Positions 16,436 through 24,830 are shown, counted from the first letter of the stretch. The stretch is DNA of 64,000 bases from Streptomyces triticagri (GCF_003429565.1 NZ_QUAK01000194.1:1-64000), one strand, 5' to 3'. Program-made: numbers and translations. The notes: generated from the letters alone by a model not told the origin.

Positions 16436-17500
16436 ATGAGCGCTGTGCACCCCGCTGGAGGCGACACCGCGGCGGCCCGTTCCTGGCCCGGCGTACTGAA
16501 CGGCCTGCTCGACGGCCGCGACCAGAGCGCCGACGACACCGCCTGGGCGATGGACCGCATCATGCAGGGCGAGGCGACCGACGCGCAGATCGCGGCGTTC
16601 GCGGTGGCGCTGCGGGCCAAGGGCGAGACGGTGGAGGAGATCACGGGGCTCGTACGGGCGATGTACGAGCACGCCAATGTGATCGAGGTGCCGGGCGAGA
16701 CCGTCGACATCGTCGGGACCGGCGGTGACGGCGCCAAGACCGTCAACATCTCCACCATGTCCGCGATCGTGGTGGCCGGCGCGGGCGCCAAGGTGGTCAA
16801 GCACGGCAACCGCGCCGCGTCGTCGGCCTCCGGGGCCTCGGACGTACTGGAGAAGCTCGGCGTCAACCTGGACCTGACGCCGCAGCGGGTCCGCGAGGTC
16901 GCCGAGGAAGCCGGTATCACCTTCTGCTTCGCCGTGAAGTTCCACCCGGCGCTGCGGTACGCGGGCGCCGCGCGCGGCCAGCTCGGCATTCGTACCGTCT
17001 TCAATCTGCTCGGCCCGCTGACCAACCCGGCCCAGGTGCGGGCCCAGGCGGTCGGCGTGGCCGATGTCCGGATGGCACCCGTGGTGGCCGGAGTCTTCGC
17101 CGAACGCGGCAACTCCTCGCTCGTCTTCCGCGGGGACGACGGGCTCGACGAGCTGACCGTGACGGGCACTTCGCGGGTGTGGGTGGTGCGGGACGGCGCG
17201 GTGCGGGAGGAGGTCTTCGACCCGCGGGACGTCGGCATCGAGCCGGTGGCGATCGACGCGTTGCGGGGTGGTGACCCCTCGTTCAATGCGGAGGTCGCGC
17301 GGCGGCTGCTCGACGGGGAGCGGGGGCCGGTCCGCGATGCGGTCGTGTTGAACTCTGCCGCGGCGTTGGTCGCGGTGCGACCGGGTTCGGGGTCTCTTGC
17401 TTCGCAGATTCGCGCGGGGATGGAGCGTGCGGAGGAGTCCATCGACTCCGGCGCGGCGGGGCGCGCGTTGGCGCGCTGGGTCGAGGTCAGCAACGCGTAG
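16436..17500 (+). CDS. trpD: Anthranilate phosphoribosyltransferase (TrpD)
   Basis: Second step of tryptophan synthesis: transfers phosphoribose from PRPP to anthranilate. The 354-residue protein has the PRPP loop VGTGGDGAKTVNISTMSA, the KHGNRAASSASGASD segment and the Mg-binding DDGLDE motif. ATG at 16436 follows a CCAGGAGCGACC ribosome site. It stands alone after the respiratory operon, an arrangement also seen in Mycobacterium, while the anthranilate synthase fusion is 33 kb away. Codon GC3 drops a little near the 3' end. Confidence 0.95.
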   Translation: MSAVHPAGGDTAAARSWPGVLNGLLDGRDQSADDTAWAMDRIMQGEATDAQIAAFAVALRAKGETVEEITGLVRAMYEHANVIEVPGETVDIVGTGGDGAKTVNISTMSAIVVAGAGAKVVKHGNRAASSASGASDVLEKLGVNLDLTPQRVREVAEEAGITFCFAVKFHPALRYAGAARGQLGIRTVFNLLGPLTNPAQVRAQAVGVADVRMAPVVAGVFAERGNSSLVFRGDDGLDELTVTGTSRVWVVRDGAVREEVFDPRDVGIEPVAIDALRGGDPSFNAEVARRLLDGERGPVRDAVVLNSAAALVAVRPGSGSLASQIRAGMERAEESIDSGAAGRALARWVEVSNA

Positions 17501-17547
17501 CGCCTTGCAGCGCGGCTTTGGCCATTGAGCTCGTCGGGTGTGCCCTT

Positions 17548-17790
17548 CAGCCCGTCCGGCGAGCAACTCAGCCCGTGCGGTGCGCAACTCAGCCCGTGCG
17601 GTGCGCAACTCAGCCCGTCCGGCGTTTGAGGACATCGGTAGACCGCACCCGAGCGGTGCGTCCGGTCAAAAGATGTCCTCAAACGCCGGACGGGCTGGGG
17701 GGTTGCGTGCCGCCGGTCAAAAGATGTCCTCAATCGCCGGACGGGCTGAAATGGCGCCGCACGGGCTGAGGTAGCCGGACGGGCTGAGGT
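17548..17790. repeat. Cluster of Streptomyces-type dispersed repeats
   Basis: The stretch contains at least six copies of a motif built on CAGCCCGTCCGGCG. Four tandem copies with CAACT spacers end in a full unit at 17611-17635. A perfect 25-bp inverted copy lies at 17673-17697, and a near-identical one (one change) at 17724-17748; two short fragments follow. Units carry the linked GAGGACAT / ATGTCCTC part. A degenerate copy lies at 36866-36905. This repeat family is common between Streptomyces genes; it may act as a terminator for trpD. Confidence 0.8.
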
Positions 17791-17852
17791 GGTGGTCCGG
17801 TATGTGGACCCCGTGTTGCGCGAAGCGCGTCGCTTCGCATACGTTCTCCGCA

Positions 17853-17970
17853 GGTCATGAGCGACAGCGACTAGGCCCCGGCCCGCTGTCCGGCAACCCT
17901 CCGTCCGTGGCGGGGTGCCCCGGGTGAAGACCAGGCCGTAGGCAGCGAGGTCTGCGGCAAGCGCGGACCC
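17853..17970 (+). promoter_or_regulatory. SAM-IV riboswitch
   Basis: The sequence matches the actinobacterial SAM-IV aptamer as I remember it: P1 start GGTCATGAGC, the core CCGGCAACCCTCC, the arm GGCGGGGTGCCCCGGGTGA closing with GACC, and the distal GCGGCAAGCGCGGACC that forms the pseudoknot. SAM-IV elements control sulfur amino acid genes and usually turn expression off when S-adenosylmethionine is plentiful. The gene downstream is a SufS-like PLP enzyme. About 200 nt separate aptamer and start codon. Confidence 0.85.
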
Positions 17971-18009
17971 CTGCAGCCCTGGGGTCCTGGTCCTCGAGGG
18001 AGCAGTCTC

Positions 18010-18030
18010 GTGAGCAAGCGAATGCGATAG
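18010..18030 (+). CDS. Possible 6-codon upstream ORF in the SAM-IV leader
   Basis: GTG at 18010 opens VSKRMR and a TAG stop, preceded by a strong GAGGGAG site at 17996-18002 with 7-nt spacing. It lies between the aptamer and the enzyme gene and could couple translation to the switch. No Cys or Met run is present, so amino acid attenuation is not implied. Only comparative data could show it is real. Confidence 0.25.
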   Translation: MSKRMR

Positions 18031-18166
18031 GGCGCCTCCGCCCCACCTCCGGTCACACCCTTTTCCCTTTCTCCTGCGCCGACGTGTGCCCCGTGCCCCG
18101 AGCCCAGTGCCAACGCACCCGCACCGCTCGCGCAGTGAATTCGCCTGCCTGTCACGGGAGTTCGCC

Positions 18167-19552
18167 ATGTCTGCTGCCACCACTGTCACCGCCACCGCCG
18201 CCGCCGCCGACGCCGCCGCCTGTACGCCCCTCGAGGTGCTCGGCCGCGACGTCAGCGTCCCGCTCGTCACCGGCGGCGAAGTCACCTACGCCGCCCTGGA
18301 CTACGCCGCGAGCGCCCCCGCCCTGCAGCGCGTCTGGGACGACGTCGCCGCCTACGCCCCGTACTACGGCAGCGTGCACCGCGGCGCCGGCTACCTCTCG
18401 CAGCTCTCCACCGACCTCTTCGAGAACAGCCGCCGCACCGTCGAGGAGTTCCTCGGCTGCCGCGCCGGCGACCAGGTCGTCTTCACCCGCTCCACCACCG
18501 ACTCGCTGAACCTGCTCGCCGCCGCGCTCCCCGCCGACTGCCAGGTCTTCGTCTTCGAGACCGAGCACCACGCCTCCCTGCTGCCGTGGCGGGACGCCCG
18601 CGTCACCTACCTCAACGCCCCGCGTACGCCCGACGAGGCCGTCGCCACCCTGGAGCGCGCCCTCGCCCAGCGCGAGCCCCACGGTCCGGCCCTGGTCTGC
18701 GTCACCGGCGCCTCCAACGTGACCGGCGAGATCTGGCCCGTACGGGAGCTCGCCGCGGCCGCACACGCCCACGGCGCGCGGATCGTGCTCGACGCCGCGC
18801 AGCTGGCCCCGCACCACCCCGTCGACATCGCCGACCTGGACGTGGACTGGGTCGCCTTCTCCGGGCACAAGCTGTACGCCCCGTTCGGCGCCGGCGTGCT
18901 CGCCGGACGGTCCGACTGGCTGCAGGAGGCCGAGCCCTACCTGGCCGGCGGCGGCGCCTCGCGAGCCGTCTCCCGGCGCGAGGACGGCGGCGTCGACGTC
19001 GAGTGGCACACCACCGCCGCCCGCCACGAGGCCGGTTCGCCGAACGTCATCGGCGCATACTCCATCGCCTCCGCCTGCAAGGCGCTCACCGAGGCCGGCT
19101 TCGACCGACTCGTCGCCCGTGAGCAGGAGTTGATCGCCAAGCTGCGGGCCGGCCTCGCCGAGGTGTCCGAGGTGCGGGTGCTCTCCCTGTTCAGCGACGA
19201 CGCCGCCCGGGTCGGGGTGCTCTCCTTCGTCGTCGACGGCTGGAACAGCTCGCACTTCGCCGCCGCGCTCTCCGCCGAGTACGGGATCGGCGTACGCGAC
19301 GGACTGTTCTGCGCCCACCCGCTGGTGCGCACCCTGCTCGGCAGCGACCCGCAGGAGCAGGGCGAGTGCGGCGCCCCCGAGGCGGCACCCGGCCAGAAGT
19401 CGCTCAACGCGATCCGGGTGAGCTTCGGTGCCGGTACGCCCGACGAGCACGTGGACCGTTTCGTACGGGCCGTGGGCGAGCTGGTCCGCGACGGCGCGCG
19501 GTGGAACTACCGTACCGAGGACGGCCGTTGCGTCCCGGACACCAGCGCCTGA
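18167..19552 (+). CDS. Cysteine desulfurase-like PLP enzyme (SufS/CsdA type, aminotransferase class V)
   Basis: The 461-residue protein is a class V PLP enzyme of the SufS group: PLP lysine in FSGHKLYAPFG and a candidate persulfide cysteine in YGIGVRDGLFCAHPLV, equivalent to the SufS active-site loop. It probably removes sulfur from cysteine, or acts on a related sulfur amino acid. ATG at 18167 follows GGGAG. The SAM-IV riboswitch in its leader ties it to methionine/SAM levels, which is unusual for a general Fe-S assembly enzyme and suggests a role in sulfur amino acid metabolism. It lacks the SUF gene neighbours. A 17-residue Ala/Thr-rich N-terminal extension is present. Confidence 0.82.
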   Translation: MSAATTVTATAAAADAAACTPLEVLGRDVSVPLVTGGEVTYAALDYAASAPALQRVWDDVAAYAPYYGSVHRGAGYLSQLSTDLFENSRRTVEEFLGCRAGDQVVFTRSTTDSLNLLAAALPADCQVFVFETEHHASLLPWRDARVTYLNAPRTPDEAVATLERALAQREPHGPALVCVTGASNVTGEIWPVRELAAAAHAHGARIVLDAAQLAPHHPVDIADLDVDWVAFSGHKLYAPFGAGVLAGRSDWLQEAEPYLAGGGASRAVSRREDGGVDVEWHTTAARHEAGSPNVIGAYSIASACKALTEAGFDRLVAREQELIAKLRAGLAEVSEVRVLSLFSDDAARVGVLSFVVDGWNSSHFAAALSAEYGIGVRDGLFCAHPLVRTLLGSDPQEQGECGAPEAAPGQKSLNAIRVSFGAGTPDEHVDRFVRAVGELVRDGARWNYRTEDGRCVPDTSA

Positions 19553-19560
19553 CGCAGGCA

Positions 19561-20712
19561 CTATGCGGCCAGCCGGGTGCCGAGGCTGATCATTCTGAGG
19601 GCGCGTTCGGTGGCGTCGGTGAGGAACTCGGCGCCCCGGCCGAGCGCCTCGTGCAGCGATACGGGCGCGGGCAGGATCGAGCTGTACGCGTCCACGCCGA
19701 CCGCCTCGACGTGGTGCGCCCCCTCGCCGATGGTGCCCGCCAGGACCAGCACCGGGCGCCCGGACCGCTTGGCCCGCCGGGCCACCTCGGCGGGCACCTT
19801 GCCGCGCGGCGTCTGGTGGTCGAGGGCGCCCTCGGCGGTGAGTACGAGATCGGCACGGGCCAGCCGGGCGTCCAGGTCGAGATGGTCGAGGAGCACGTCG
19901 AAACGCGGGCGGAGCCGGGCGCCGAGTGCCGCGAGTCCCGCGCCGAGACCGCCGGAGGCGCCGGTCCCGGCACCCAGGCGCAGGTCCGTCCCCGTGGGCA
20001 GATCGCGGCCCAGTACGGCGGCCCAGTGCTCCAGGGCGGCCGACAGCTCCTCGACCCGGTCGGGGGACGCGCCCTTCTGCGGGCCGAAGACCCGGGCGAC
20101 TCCGCGAGGGCCGCACAGCACGTTGTAGGGATTGCAGGCGACCTCGATCGCGGTGTCGGCCAGGCGCGGGTCGAGCCCGGCGGTGTCGATCCGGGACAGC
20201 GAGCTCAACCGGCTGCCGCCGTAAGGGAGTTCGCCGCCGTCCGCGGTGAGCAGCCGGGCGCCGAGGGCCTGCAGGGCGCCGGCGCCGCCGTCGGACGTAC
20301 CCGAGTCGCCGCAGCCCACCAGGATGCGACGGGCGCCGGCGTCGAGAGCCGCGCGGATCAGCTCGCCCACGCCGTAGGTGGTGGTGGCGCCGGGGTCGCG
20401 CACTGCGCGCGGTACGAGGGCGAGTCCGGCCACCGCCGCCATCTCGACGACCGCGGTGTCCGCGTCGAGCAGCGCGAAGTGGCCGTTCACGGGCGTGCCG
20501 ACCGGGCCGGTGGCCGAGAGCCCGACGAGTCGCCCACCGCTCGCGGCGGCCAGCGTCGCGGCCGTCCCCTCGCCACCGTCCACCAGCGGGATCAGATCGA
20601 CCTCGGCGTCCGGGACCACCCGGCGGACCCCGTCGGCGATGGCAGCCGCGGCGGCCTGGGCGGAGAGCGACTCCTTGAAGCCGCTCGGGGCGACGGCGAA
20701 TCGGGTCAGCAT
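19561..20712 (-). CDS. Glycerate kinase (GlxK/GarK type)
   Basis: Phosphorylates D-glycerate with ATP, feeding glycolysis from glycerate or glyoxylate routes. The 383-residue protein starts MLTRFAVAPSGFKESLSAQA, the hallmark of this family, and has LIPLVDGGEGTAATL, a VGCGDSGTSDGGAGALQALG glycine loop and LTAEGALDHQT. ATG at 20712 is supported by GAAGGGAAT upstream on its strand; an earlier in-frame start gives a Cys/Pro-rich tail that does not belong. It follows the SLC13 permease by 46 bp on the same strand, so the two probably share an operon. A glycerate kinase near erpA/adoK also exists in Mycobacterium. Confidence 0.92.
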   Translation of the reverse strand: MLTRFAVAPSGFKESLSAQAAAAAIADGVRRVVPDAEVDLIPLVDGGEGTAATLAAASGGRLVGLSATGPVGTPVNGHFALLDADTAVVEMAAVAGLALVPRAVRDPGATTTYGVGELIRAALDAGARRILVGCGDSGTSDGGAGALQALGARLLTADGGELPYGGSRLSSLSRIDTAGLDPRLADTAIEVACNPYNVLCGPRGVARVFGPQKGASPDRVEELSAALEHWAAVLGRDLPTGTDLRLGAGTGASGGLGAGLAALGARLRPRFDVLLDHLDLDARLARADLVLTAEGALDHQTPRGKVPAEVARRAKRSGRPVLVLAGTIGEGAHHVEAVGVDAYSSILPAPVSLHEALGRGAEFLTDATERALRMISLGTRLAA

Positions 20713-20758
20713 GCTCGGATTCCCTTCAGGGGGTGGGTACTTGGGGCAGCGGTGCGGG

Positions 20759-22177
20759 TCACGGGGTGAGTACGGGCACGCCGAGCAGCGGCCACACGGC
20801 GACGGCGAAGAGCAGCACAAGGGCGGCCGTGAGCGGCGCGAGCAGGGCGGACATCCGCAGCAGATCGCCGGGCGTGTAGGTGGGCGTGCCGGGGATCTCG
20901 GCGAAGAGCGTCACCGGCTTCGCGGAGGCGGGCAGTGTGTGGCAGAAGCCGGCCGCCGCGGTGGAGGCGAGCGCGGCGGCCACCGGATTCACCCCCGCGC
21001 CGATCGCGGCCGCCACCACCAGCGGCACCAGGACCGAGGACCGCGCCGAACGCGACTGCAGGACCAGATGTGCGGCCGTACTGACCGCGATCACGGCGGC
21101 GAGGAACATCCAGGGCGACAGCGAGTCGGGCAGATGCGACACCAGCCACTTCGCCGCACCGGACTCCGCGAGCGCCACACCCATCGCCATCGTCGCGGCC
21201 ATGAAGAGCAACAGCGCCCAGGGCACGGTCTTCAGCGCGTCCTTGAGCCGTACGGTGCCGAGCGCGGGGGAGGCCGCCACGACCGCGCCGATCAGGGCGA
21301 CCACCGCGGGCGGCACCTGGTGCAGCGGCTCGCTGCACCACAGGGCGACCACCGTGGCGAGGAGCAGCGCGCAGCGCGTCTCGTCCTGCGCGAGCGGCCC
21401 GGTGACCGGCCGGTCGCTGTGCTCCTGGATCTGCTGCGCGCTGATCGACACCGGGCCGCACCGGTCCGCGCGTCTCGTGGTCGTCAACAGCACCACTTCG
21501 GCAGCCAGATGGGACGAGGCCACCGCGAGCGGCAGCCCGAGCAGCAGCCACTGGGTGAAGCCGATCCGGTCGCCGGTCGCCTCCCACAGCACGGACACCG
21601 TGATGAGATGCGCGCCCGCGCCGATCAGCGTGGCGACCGCGGACAGCAGGATCACCGTCGGGAAGAGCAGGGCCAGCATCACCACCAGGCGCCCGCGGCC
21701 GGCCAGCACCTTCGCGAGGGCCAGGAAGACCGGCAGGGCGAGCGCGGCACGGCCCGAAGTCGCCGGTACGGCAAAGGCGGTGACGACCAGCGCCGCGGTC
21801 GTCAGATGGGTGAGCTGACGTACCGTACGCGCCCCGCTCACCAGGAAGGCCGCCGCCCGGCCCGCGAGCCCGGTGCGGGCCACCGCGGCGGCGAGCACGA
21901 AGGCGCAGATCAGCAGCCACACCGTCTCGTCGCCCAGGGTGCCGAAGAGGGTCTCGCTGCTGATCACCCCGGTCGTGGTCAGGGCGAGCCCGGCGCCGAG
22001 CGCGATGTAGGTGTCGTCGATCGGAGTGGCGATCCAGGCGCAGGTGGCGAGGGTGAAGACGCCCAGGGTGAGCCGCGCCTGGCCGCTCAGCTCCGGGAAG
22101 TTCCCCGGTACGAGGAGGAGCGCGCAGATGCTGAGGGCCACACAGAGGGTTGCCGTCTGCCGGAGATTCAGTGTCAC
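20759..22177 (-). CDS. SLC13/DASS-family permease
   Basis: A 472-residue membrane protein with about 12 hydrophobic segments and the divalent-anion symporter features SVATLIGAGAHLITVS near the middle and SRSARSSVLVPLVVAAAIGAGVNP near the C terminus. Family members import di- or tricarboxylates, sulfate or related anions with sodium or protons. Because glycerate kinase follows at 46 bp, uptake of glycerate or a related hydroxy acid is a reasonable guess but not shown by sequence. ATG at 22177 starts MTLNLRQTATLCVAL. Confidence 0.82.
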   Translation of the reverse strand: MTLNLRQTATLCVALSICALLLVPGNFPELSGQARLTLGVFTLATCAWIATPIDDTYIALGAGLALTTTGVISSETLFGTLGDETVWLLICAFVLAAAVARTGLAGRAAAFLVSGARTVRQLTHLTTAALVVTAFAVPATSGRAALALPVFLALAKVLAGRGRLVVMLALLFPTVILLSAVATLIGAGAHLITVSVLWEATGDRIGFTQWLLLGLPLAVASSHLAAEVVLLTTTRRADRCGPVSISAQQIQEHSDRPVTGPLAQDETRCALLLATVVALWCSEPLHQVPPAVVALIGAVVAASPALGTVRLKDALKTVPWALLLFMAATMAMGVALAESGAAKWLVSHLPDSLSPWMFLAAVIAVSTAAHLVLQSRSARSSVLVPLVVAAAIGAGVNPVAAALASTAAAGFCHTLPASAKPVTLFAEIPGTPTYTPGDLLRMSALLAPLTAALVLLFAVAVWPLLGVPVLTP

Positions 22178-22269
22178 GTACGGCAGTCTTCGGGCCGGCC
22201 GTGAGTGCCGAATGAGGCCTTCATGAAGGGAAGTTCACCGAGCGGATCGCCCGGCTGGAGCGGGGCCGG

Positions 22270-22938
22270 TCAGTCTCCGGCCGGCAGTCGGTAACCCATA
22301 CCGCGCACCGTCTCCAGCCGCTCCGCACCGAGCTTCTTGCGCAGCGCCCGTACGTAGACGTCCACGATGTTGGATCCGGGGTCGAAGTCGTAGCCCCAGA
22401 CATGGGACAGGATCTGCTCGCGGGACAGCACCTGTCCCGGATGGCGCAGAAACAGCTCGAGCAGTACGAACTCGCGGGCCGTGAGGTCGACGAGCCGGTC
22501 GCCGGCGCGCGCCCTGCGGGTCCGCAGATCGAGCGTCAGGGGACCGTTGCGCAGCACGGTCACCTCCGGCGCGCGGGCCGCGGTGCGCAGCCTGAGCCGC
22601 ACCCGGGCGAGCAGCTCCTCGAAGCGGAAGGGCTTGGTCATCCAGTCGTCGGCGCCGCCCTCCAGGCCGGCCACCGTGTCCCGTACGGAGTCGCGGGCGG
22701 TCAGCACGATCACCGGGACGGTCACCCGGGCCTCGCGCAGCTGCCGGAGCACCGTGAAGCCGTCCCGGCCGGGCAGGCCGATGTCGAGCACCATCAGGTC
22801 GAAGCCGCCGGTGACCGCATAGTCGTACGCCTCGTCGCCGTCGCCGACGACCGTGGTGGTGAAGCCGTTGGCGCGCAGGCCCTTCTCGACGAAGGAGGCG
22901 ATGCGTTCCTCGTCCTCCACGATCAGGATGCGGTGCAC
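22270..22938 (-). CDS. OmpR-family response regulator
   Basis: The 222-residue protein has a receiver domain (IVEDEERIASF acidic pocket, phospho-Asp in LMVLDIGLPGRDG, TAR and K in TKPF) and a winged-helix DNA-binding domain (REFVLLELFLRHPGQVLSREQIL, SNIVDVYVRALRKKL). GTG at 22938 is chosen because an AGGAGA site lies just upstream and the receiver begins at once (VHRILIVEDEE). It is followed on the same strand by no further gene and lies downstream of its cognate kinase, 56 bp away. Direct repeats near 24775-24791 may be its operator. Confidence 0.93.
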   Translation of the reverse strand: MHRILIVEDEERIASFVEKGLRANGFTTTVVGDGDEAYDYAVTGGFDLMVLDIGLPGRDGFTVLRQLREARVTVPVIVLTARDSVRDTVAGLEGGADDWMTKPFRFEELLARVRLRLRTAARAPEVTVLRNGPLTLDLRTRRARAGDRLVDLTAREFVLLELFLRHPGQVLSREQILSHVWGYDFDPGSNIVDVYVRALRKKLGAERLETVRGMGYRLPAGD

Positions 22939-22994
22939 TGTTCGTCTCCTCTCTCGGGCGCCGGCCCCATCGAGCTGTTCAAGTCGGCTTGTTC

Positions 22995-24431
22995 TCAAGG
23001 CCGTTCGGCCGTCTCCGGACGCTCCGGCAGGTCCAGGGCGAAGGTGGCGCCGCCGCCCTCGGTGGTGCGCAGCCCCACCCGGCCGCGGTGGCTCTCGGCG
23101 ATCGCGCGGACGATGGACAGGCCGAGGCCCGCACCGGTGCCGCCGCGCACGCCACGGCGTGCGGTGCCGCGGCGGAACCGCTCGAAGATCACGTCCATGT
23201 CCTGCGGCTGCACCCCCGGCCCGGTGTCCGCCACATACAGCTCGATCCGGTCGGCCGCGGCGCGCGAGCCGATCCGGACGGTCTGCCCCTGGGTGGTGTG
23301 CTGCACCGCGTTCTGCGCGAGCTGCACCACGGCCTGGGTGATGCGCTGGGCGTCGACACGTATCTCGCGGTCGGCCACCTCGGCCAGCTGCCAGTCGCGG
23401 TCGCCGAGCGCCCTGGCCTTGACGAAGACGTCCGCGGTGAGTTCGGCGAGCTGTACGGGCCCGGGGGTGACGAAGTCGGGCCGCTCGGCCTTGGCGAGCA
23501 GCAGCAGGTCCTCGACGATGCGGCTCATCCGGTCCAGCTCGTCGGTGACCAGGCGTACCGTCTCCTCGCGTTCGGCGGGATCGTCGCCCATCAGCTCCAG
23601 GTGCCCGCGCACGATGGTGATCGGCGTGCGCAGTTCGTGGCCCGCGTCGTCGACGAACTCGCGCTGGGCGGCGAAGGCCCGCTCGAGCCGGTCCAGCATG
23701 CCGTTGAAGGTCTCCGTGAGGGCCGCGATGTCGTCCTTGCCCTGCACCGGGATCCGCCGGGTCAGGTCCTGTTCGGTGAGCTGGGCGGCGGCGGTACGGA
23801 CCAGGCGTACGGGCTTGAGGATGCGGCCGGCGACGACCCAGCCGATACCGGTGGTCATCAGGAGCGCCACCCCTGATATCGCGAGCAGGATCCGGAACAC
23901 CTCGTCGGCCTTGTCCTGTTCGCGCCCGGGGTGGAAGGCGACGACGAAGGCGGCCTCGGGGTCGCCGCCGTGCCGGGCCACCTCGACCTTGGCCCAGCGG
24001 ATCTCGCCCTCGGGGCGGTGCAGGGTGCCGGTGGGGTCGGCGGAGGCGAAGATCGCACGGCGGGCCGGTGCGTCCTTGTGCAGCGGGAGCGGGGCCGGTA
24101 TCTCCCGCTGCTGCACGAGCTTGGCCGGATCGCGTCCGGTCCGGGCGACCAGGCCCATCAACTCCTCGTCGGAGTCGGCGTACTGCCGCTGCAGGAAGAG
24201 GCGGAGCAACCGGTCCGGGTCGGTGAACCGCCGCCCGGTCTCGGGGTCGAGGCCCTGCCGCTCGAAGTTGGTGAACTCGCTCGCCTCCTGGGCGAGCAGC
24301 CGGGCCACCCGGTGGTCGGCGTCGCGCAGCAGGATCGACCGGGTGGTGGTGGCGACCGCCGCGAGCGCGACGGTCATCACGAGGAGCAGCCAGAGCAGGA
24401 TGCGGACGCGGGCGGAGAGACGGCGGGGCAC
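22995..24431 (-). CDS. Sensor histidine kinase
   Basis: The 478-residue protein has two membrane helices (about residues 8-30 and 175-200) enclosing an extracytoplasmic sensor domain, a HAMP region (GRILKPVRLVRTAA), the HisKA box FVDDAGHELRTPI with the phosphorylated His, and the ATPase blocks NAVQH and DTGPGV, GAGLGLSIVRAI. GTG at 24431 is preferred: it lies 4 nt after the stop of the upstream small gene, and the earlier start at 24509 would read a Thr run that is only the Asp-codon repeat of that gene in another frame. Pairs with the OmpR regulator downstream. Confidence 0.9.
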   Translation of the reverse strand: MPRRLSARVRILLWLLLVMTVALAAVATTTRSILLRDADHRVARLLAQEASEFTNFERQGLDPETGRRFTDPDRLLRLFLQRQYADSDEELMGLVARTGRDPAKLVQQREIPAPLPLHKDAPARRAIFASADPTGTLHRPEGEIRWAKVEVARHGGDPEAAFVVAFHPGREQDKADEVFRILLAISGVALLMTTGIGWVVAGRILKPVRLVRTAAAQLTEQDLTRRIPVQGKDDIAALTETFNGMLDRLERAFAAQREFVDDAGHELRTPITIVRGHLELMGDDPAEREETVRLVTDELDRMSRIVEDLLLLAKAERPDFVTPGPVQLAELTADVFVKARALGDRDWQLAEVADREIRVDAQRITQAVVQLAQNAVQHTTQGQTVRIGSRAAADRIELYVADTGPGVQPQDMDVIFERFRRGTARRGVRGGTGAGLGLSIVRAIAESHRGRVGLRTTEGGGATFALDLPERPETAERP

Positions 24432-24435
24432 GGAG

Positions 24436-24741
24436 TCAGCCGTCGTCCCTGTCGCCGTGGTCGTCGTCGTCATCATCGGGGGAGGAGTCGCCGCCGGTCC
24501 TGTCGTCATCGTCGTCGGCCGAGGGCTCGTCGGTCACCGGGGGCGGGGAGACGACCTCGTCGCTGGGGGTCGGGCCCTCGGTGGTCGGCTTCGCGGGGCC
24601 GGAGGGCGATTCCTCGAGTTCCACCTTGGGCGGCACCTTGGGTGTCTCGGGGCTGTCGGTGAGGGCGTAGCTCGTGGCGGCGATGCCGAGGGGGATCGCC
24701 ACGACGGCGGCGAGTGCCGCGATGCGATGCGAGAAGGCCAT
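24436..24741 (-). CDS. Small exported acidic protein upstream of the kinase
   Basis: A 101-residue protein with a short signal or anchor (RIAALAAVVAIPLGIAATSYAL) followed by a Pro/Glu-rich linker and a tail dominated by Asp (several runs of four to six). It heads the apparent operon with the histidine kinase and response regulator, so it may take part in sensing, for example by binding cations; that is inference. The ATG at 24741 lies downstream of the 11-bp-spaced direct repeats. Confidence 0.7.
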   Translation of the reverse strand: MAFSHRIAALAAVVAIPLGIAATSYALTDSPETPKVPPKVELEESPSGPAKPTTEGPTPSDEVVSPPPVTDEPSADDDDDRTGGDSSPDDDDDDHGDRDDG

Positions 24742-24774
24742 GGCGGCAAGACTGCGGCGGGAAACCGAGAGCCC

Positions 24775-24797
24775 GGATGAGCCGCGGATGAAGACTT
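24775..24797 (-). promoter_or_regulatory. Candidate OmpR-type operator
   Basis: TCATCC is repeated with an 11-bp period on the minus strand (24786-24791 and 24775-24780, extended as TTCATCCGCGG / CTCATCCGGGC). An 11-bp spacing is typical of tandem OmpR-family binding. It lies 34 bp before the small acidic protein gene that opens the two-component operon, suggesting autoregulation. It overlaps the hairpin at 24781-24810. Confidence 0.4.
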
Positions 24798-24810
24798 CTT
24801 CATCCGCGGC
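24781..24810 (-). terminator. Terminator-like hairpin downstream of the Lrp-type gene
   Basis: A 13-bp perfect stem pairs 24781-24793 with 24798-24810 around a 4-nt loop, about 90 bp past the stop of the Lrp-type gene and before the next same-strand operon. Confidence 0.6.
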
Positions 24811-24830
24811 GCAGGAGTCCCGCGGCGAAG

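Noticed and set aside
14588..17635. Very long minus-strand open frame (about 1000 codons) across qcrA-qcrB-trpD
   Set aside because: It is the antisense shadow of well-identified genes; high GC3 removes stops in one antisense frame. It shows no family motif and no ribosome site.
18152..20116. 654-codon minus-strand frame across the SufS-like and glycerate kinase genes
   Set aside because: Overlaps two genes with clear catalytic motifs; no independent evidence.
22178..22269. CCTTCATGAAGG palindrome (22217-22228) as an operator
   Set aside because: Only 12 bp, in a 92-bp gap upstream of the SLC13 start and downstream of the regulator stop; too little to separate an operator from chance.
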